Assembly (NCBI GenBank): GCA_037039925.1
Contig: JAXRKP010001604.1
Coordinates: forward strand, 44,645 to 108,644
Length of the DNA: 64,000 nucleotides
Source: Doris montereyensis
Lineage: Eukaryota > Mollusca > Gastropoda > Nudibranchia > Dorididae
Direction of reading: 5' to 3'
Shown: positions 57,710 through 64,000 of the stretch, one piece after another
How positions within the stretch are numbered: the first letter of the stretch is position 1
Layout of the letters: every line of letters begins with the position of its first letter
The notes under the pieces: model-generated
Told to the model about the DNA's origin: nothing
What the model saw: the letters and a program-made list of their open reading frames with translations, nothing else
Databases searched by the model: none
Made by a program: the position numbers and the translations under genes

Positions 57710-58345
57710 TTCAATTTTAGCTTTTGGATATTATCCTTGTCTTAATTGTCATAACACGTTGATCAGTCTTTTTGGTGAGAAACATTTCACCATCGACGCA
57801 ACGTGGGAAATAGTGGTGGATGTCATCAGCACACAATGATGATCAACATTGAAGCTGTTTATAATAGCACTAAAGAGTTCTGTATAGAGGGTGTACAAAA
57901 GCAATCCAAGTACTGAACCTTGAGGTACACCATACGGTTAGAGGGACAGAATAAGATTCGAATTTATGGCCAATCTTTATCGATTGTGTTTTGTCAGACA
58001 AGTAAGATCTAAACCAATCAAGGACTTGTCCACTAAATTTGAAAACTTCATTGAATCTTTTCAGTAGCATGTTCTGGTCGATTGTGTCAAAGGCAACACT
58101 TAAGTTAAGTAATATCAAGAGAACATATTTTCCACTATCATGATATTTGACAATGACATTGCATTGTGTACCCGCATCAATGCACTTTCTGTACAATGGT
58201 TGTGTCGGTAAGCAAAGGAAAATTTGAAAAAAAAAACGTAATTTTCATTGAGATTTTGGTTTACTCGTTGTAACACAATCTTTTGGATTATTTTAGAGAA
58301 TAAACTTTGGTTGGATACAGATCTAAAATTCAGAAGTTTCTCACT
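57710..58345 (-). mobile_element. CR1/L2-type reverse transcriptase fragment
   Basis: The minus-strand frame 58196-57870 reads LLNLSVAFDTIDQNMLLKRF, then GQVLDWFRSYLSDKTQSIKI and SVPLTVWC, which are RT blocks (AFDTID, WFRSYL, VP.G). The sequence to 58340 continues the N-terminal side of the RT in broken form. The catalytic YADD region is degraded. Confidence 0.82.
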
Positions 58346-59131
<786 letters not shown>

Positions 59132-59313
59132 ACTATTGCTATGTTTTTATCGTTAATTTTAAAAACAATTTGTATAGCTAGAATATTATCATTGTTTTAC
59201 ATGCTGATTCATATTTTATGTCTAAAAAAATGATTTAACTGTTTCAACCTTTCAATCGTGTAAAGCGCATAGAGCTTATTTCCACAATGGGTAGATGCGC
59301 TATAAAATATTAT

Positions 59314-59568
<255 letters not shown>

Positions 59569-59629
59569 TTTCTTCTAGTTATAATTATTATTATTATCGT
59601 TCTCTAGTTGTAATTGTTCTTATGTTCTT

Positions 59630-60164
59630 TTCTTCTTCTTCTTCTTCTTCTTCTTGTTCTTGTTCTTGTTCTTCTTCTTCTTCTTCTTCTTCTTCTTCTT
59701 CTTCTTCTTCTTCTTCTTCTTCTTCTTCTTCTTCTTCTTCTTCTTCTTCTTCTTCTTCTTCTTCTTCTTCTTCTTCTTCTTCTTCTCCTTCTCCTTCTTC
59801 TTCTTCTTCTTCTTCTTCTTCTTCTTCTTCTTCTTCTTCTTCTTCTTCTTCTTCTTCTTCTTCTTCTTCTTCTTCTTCTTCTTCTTCTTCTTCTTCTTCT
59901 TCTTCTTCTTCTTCTTCTTCTTCTTCTTCTTCTTCTTCTTCTTCTTCTTCTTCTTCTTCTTCTTCTTCTTCTTCTTCTTCTTCTTCTTTTTCTTCTTCTT
60001 CTTCTTCTTCTTCTTCTTCTTCTTCTTCTTCTTCTTCTTCTTCTTCTTCTTCTTCTTCTTCTTCTTCTTCTTCTTCTTCTTCTTCTTCTTCTTCTTCTTC
60101 TTCTTCTTCTTCTTCTTCTTCTTCTTCTTCTTCTTCTTCTTCTTCTTCTTCTTCTTCTTCTTCT
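59630..60164. repeat. TTC (GAA) triplet expansion, about 535 bp
   Basis: About 178 triplets of TTC on the plus strand (GAA on the other) with only a few interruptions: TTG units near 59656-59670, two TCC near 59787-59793 and one TTT near 59988. All long frames across it are artefacts. Purine/pyrimidine mirror repeats of this length can form triplex DNA. Confidence 0.98.
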
Positions 60165-60272
60165 CGAAATGGACATGGACGAGGTTTTGGTCAATTTTAT
60201 TATTATAAGAATGCATGCATATTATTATTATTTATTTCATGTTAATCATATTTTTTGCAAAGAGATTAAAAT

Positions 60273-60560
60273 GTGGGGACGCAGTGGTCCAAAAAGCAAG
60301 GCCTCTCAATCAAAGGTTATGGGTTCAAACCCTGGCAGTTTGAAAAATTTTTCTTAGGTTTTTTAGGTGAAACCTATCCCAAGTTCAGGTAGATGGATCG
60401 GCACATATCGCGACGGAGACGATAAAAAGGAGATTCTATGTGTAGATCATGACTATGTGCATGTTAATGATCTCTTGGCTGTTTACAGAGCTGATCCGGA
60501 AAATCCCATACAAAGAATAGGCTGGGCAAAGATCAAATTAAAGATGAAACTTTTCGAACT
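60273..60560 (+). mobile_element. tRNA-derived SINE with conserved body, copy 2
   Basis: The head has GTGGTCCAAAAAGCAAGGCC and B box GGGTTCAAACCC. The body has GGAGACGATAAAAAGGAG, TGCATGTTAATGATCTCTTG and GGGCAAAGATCAA, parallel to the SINE at 36398 but clearly divergent. Confidence 0.8.
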
Positions 60561-61184
60561 TTCCAATTGACTTCAACGCTCGAGCATGACAGGCAAGATC
60601 GAGCATGATCTTATAATATTTATACCGTCACAAGAGAAGAGAATCGTATATAAGATAGCATGTCTCACATTCAGCTGCATTCATGTCACTGCCCCCGGCT
60701 ATCTAAAATGTGTCCCTAAAGTTCAATACCCCAATCGTCCTCTAGATCATAACAATCTTTGCAACTGAAGAAAAGTGTCACTAAGACAAAATTTCAAGAA
60801 CGTTCTTCACCTTTTCGGTGCCAGCTATATGCAATGTTTTGTCCGTTAAATCTAGAAATTATACAACCTTTCTCTTGGGGGGGGGGGGGAGGGGGCGGTG
60901 GGGGAGATGCTGTAACTATATTTTATGAATCCAGGGCTGAGCGTTCATAGAAGCTTTTAGTATGGAGGCTTAGATCCAGGGTCAAACTCGAAAAACAAAT
61001 CGGTACCTTAAGCCACTAAAAGACAGTTAGTGGAAGGGAGCTGTCAAATGTCAAAGGTCGAGCTTGGCTTTTCAACTTTGAATGTCGAGCATTGAAAATC
61101 GAGCCTTGCCCAGCCCCACCAAAGACTCCGAGGTTACCTAAATTGTGGATCTGATAAATATATCAATAAATTAGTAACCTTCAG
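60561..61184. other. Unassigned stretch with a G-run
   Basis: No gene is seen. A run of 13 G at 60877-60889 is followed by further G-blocks to 60905. Confidence 0.4.
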
Positions 61185-64000
61185 CCGGGCAGTGGACAGA
61201 TAAGCACATGTACAGAGATAAAGGGTCCCGCCCACCACGAGTCTCCTGTTGCCCTTCCAGGTGGGTCTTGGTTGACCAAGGGTAAGGGAATTAACCTGAC
61301 AGAAAACAACTGAAGGCCTTACAAATAACAAGTCCCGGTAGGGGGCCTCAAGGTGGCAATCCCAGCATCTACCTAGTACGGTGGGCTAAGCCCCTGCTTA
61401 TCCAAAACCAAACTGATCCAAGTACTAAATATGATGATATACCCGGATTAAACTTTCGACGACGATTCTGGAAAAGAACACGGACTGTGATTTTTGGAAT
61501 ATGGAATATTAAGACAATAAATGGAGAAAAAAAAGTTAAAATTTGCTGAAGAAAGGGAAAATTTCAAAGTAAACATTTTGGCCATTAAAGAAACAAAGAA
61601 AAAGGACAAGGAATACAAATGTAGGACCAAATCATACTATAATCTTTCTCACGAGAGAGCTATGTCAAAGAGCAAAGCAGGAACATGCCTCCTAATGCAT
61701 AAGAGGTAAGAAACGCTTCTAGAAAAGTTAGAAATGTATAAGTCCACGGCTATAAAAGGTAAATATTAAACCAAAAGGAAGAGAAATCAAATTATTAACA
61801 GCTTAAGGACCAAACGAAGATGCCACCAAAGAAGAAAAAGACATCTTAAAAAATAATTTACAAATAGCTGCAGAGAATCTCAAAACCCAAACAGGAACTA
61901 ATGGTTTTAGGTGATTTAAACGCTAGATTAGGCAACAATATAGAAACAACAGGAGGAGTGATGGGTAAAGAAGGAGAACAAACTTCTCCAAATGAAGAGA
62001 CATCAACATATTTTTTGTATAAAGAATAGCATGAAAATAATAACATATTTTTTTCTCATAAAGATATCCACAAATATACAAGAGTAAAGGAAGACAGATG
62101 TGAAAAGTCAATCATAGACTACATAACAGTTAGCAGTTCCCTTTTTACAGTACAATTGATGTAAGAGTAAACAGAGGAGCTGAAATATTTCGTGATCATC
62201 ACTTAGTGATTGCAAAAATGAGATTACTAACTGAAGAAAACAGAAAAGGAAAGAGAATAAAGCTACTAAACTCAAATTAGAAGAACTAAATAAACCAATA
62301 CTTGCACAGATATACCAATCCAAGATAAAAATATTTATCAGTGAAAGGTAGATGGATCTAAATGATAACACAATAGAAGAAAAGTGGTAAATGTATAAAG
62401 AAACACTCCTCAGTTGTACTGAAGAGGTCTGTGGTAGGAAACAAATTAAAGGATATAACAAAAGAATAACATGATGGAATGATAATGTCAAAACTAAGAT
62501 CAAAGAAAAGAAAGATGCCTGTAAGACACACTTGCAAACAAAGAGGGCAGAGGATAGGATAGATCACGTGAGTAAAAGAATTATCGCCAAAGAGGAAGTT
62601 AGGAAAGCAAAACATGAACAGTGGGAAGAATTTGGACAAAGACCAAGAAAGCTATCAAAGAAATCAAAAGCTGTTCTGGGGAGCAATGAAGAGCATGAGA
62701 AAGACCAAAGCAGGCCCAATATGACAAATTAAGAAGGCCAAAGGAGAAATGATAAAGCATACAGCAAAATCATGGAAACGTGGAGAAACTATTTTCAACA
62801 ATTACATGATCGCTCCTGGACGTATGCAACAAGGAGCACAGATCAATTAGTAAGAGTAACAAGTAATCCAGATGAGACAGCTAAAGACGTAGATATATCA
62901 ATGGAAGAACTCCAAATAGCTATAAGAAAAGTGAAATTAGGAAAGGCCCCAGGAGCAAGTCAAGTTTATCCAGAAAAGATAAAAAAACCAAGGGAGAGCG
63001 GCAGACAAACTACTACATGCAATATATCAACAAGCATGGAAGTCCAAACAGGTGCCATACGACTGGAAGAAGGAAACGGTAGTGCCAATACACAAGAAAG
63101 GATCAACTATGGAATGTTCAAACTACAGAAGGATATCACTACTTAGCATGCCAGGATTCTGGAAATGAGACTAAGGAAAAGAGTAGATAATCAAATACTA
63201 GGAAGAGGTGTACAAGGCCATACTTTTACAATTAGACAAATAATAATAAAAATACCTTGAGAGAAACAATGACTTACACCTGTGTTTAATTGACGTAGAA
63301 AAGGCGTTTTATACTGTCAGGAGGGACGAACTATGGCATTCCTTAAAAGAACACAATGTAGAGCAAAATTTAATAGAAGCCATTAAACGTTTTTACAATA
63401 AACCAACATGTGCAGTGAGAGTAGCTGGAAGTGTATGTGAAGAATTTGATGTAGATATAGGAGTAAGACAGGGTTGTATCCTAAGTCCTCTTTTGTTTAT
63501 CACATTTATGGATTCAGTAGCAAAGGCATCCTCAAAAATGAAGAAAATGAATGTAGGTAAGTGGAAGCTCAAACCAGTAAATGTATCAATGCTTTCATTT
63601 GCTAAAGATTTAGTTTTGTTTGGCAAGTCAGAAAAGGATCTTCAGTCGAATATCAACATGATGAATAATGAATTAAATAAAAGAGGAATGAGAGTAAATG
63701 CAAAGAAAACCAAAACAATGCTAGTAACTAGGGAAGTTAAAACACAATTTTTTAAAAAATTAGCTACAATTACCTAGGAGTAATGATTAACCTAGAGGGA
63801 AAACTAAGAGAAGAAATCAGCCAGAGAATCAAAAAGGCAAGTGCAATATATAACCATCTGCGAAAAACAATTGTAGGTAACAAGAATTGTTAATAAAAAC
63901 CAAAATGGCAGTATACAACACAGTTTATGGTCCTACTTTCCTCTATGGCAGTGAAACCTGGATCTTAGATAGTAAGGGATACATAAGAGTACAGGCAGCT
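61185..64000 (+). mobile_element. RTE-type LINE, copy G, running off the window
   Basis: Outer leader (GGGCAGTGGACAGATAAGCA) and one monomer (61250-61310), then endonuclease (from about 61480) and RT with KVKLGKAPGASQVYPEKIK (about 62935), VDIGVRQGCILSPLLFITFM (about 63450) and SFAKDLVLFGKSEKDL (about 63600; first Asp of FADD changed to Lys). A segment between RT blocks 2 and 3 (near 63160-63200) is shortened. The C-terminal domain is entered at 63890 and continues past the right edge. Confidence 0.9.

Overview
The window is nuclear DNA of an animal, most probably a mollusc and perhaps a heterobranch gastropod. The evidence is spliced genes with GT-AG introns, a recognisable RNF2/RING1 gene and an exosome-subunit gene, many degraded RTE-type and CR1/Jockey-type LINEs, tRNA-derived SINEs, TA- and TTAA-flanked DNA transposons, long TC, TCTG, ATT and TTC repeats, and many AGATCTAGA-like words. 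The taxon is inferred from overall character, not shown. Nothing here is bacterial, and there are no operons or CRISPR arrays.

Genes. (1) A minus-strand gene of four coding exons (about 20230 to 4890) encodes a roughly 540-residue protein with an acidic/serine-rich start, a Lys/Arg-rich stretch, a helical region and three C-terminal ankyrin repeats. All its splice phases match. It may be related to SLF1/ANKRD32, but this is not proven. (2) Just upstream on the same strand lies a possible last exon of an unidentified membrane protein (20527 to 20304). (3) A plus-strand exon (34163 to 34824) is the bulk of EXOSC5/RRP46. (4) A minus-strand RNF2/RING1 orthologue has three coding exons (51899-51112, 44818-44753, 43272-43085). 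The first carries the N-terminal region and RING, the other two the RAWUL domain. Genes 1 and 4 show several one-base frame breaks, mostly in short homopolymers, although the conserved residues and splice sites are intact. This looks like residual assembly error, with gene decay as the alternative.

Repeats by region. 0-5 kb: AT-rich DNA with two TA-flanked MITEs. 5-20 kb: introns of the ankyrin gene, holding two RTE LINEs, a head-to-head SINE dimer, another SINE, a MITE and a 38-bp minisatellite. 20-30 kb: CR1 fragments, a second copy of the first MITE family expanded by GA repeats, a scrambled RTE copy, and a 441-bp Merlin element that keeps the end of its transposase. 29.6-34 kb: a nest in which an RTE copy is split by remains of a PIF/Harbinger element (MADF/BESS and nuclease pieces), itself split by a 1.47-kb Tigger element. 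35-42 kb: a hammerhead-ribozyme-like repeat with a 14-bp target duplication, conserved-body SINEs, and a 904-bp piggyBac derivative. 43-53 kb: the RNF2 gene, with an RTE copy in intron 1 and a second hammerhead-like element upstream of the gene. 53-60 kb: Jockey and CR1 remains, then over 1 kb of ATT and TTC triplets. 61 kb to the end: an RTE copy that runs off the window.

The RTE family is the main builder of the window. Its copies begin with a 5' leader holding one to three monomers of about 66-75 bp. The leader also occurs twice without a LINE body.
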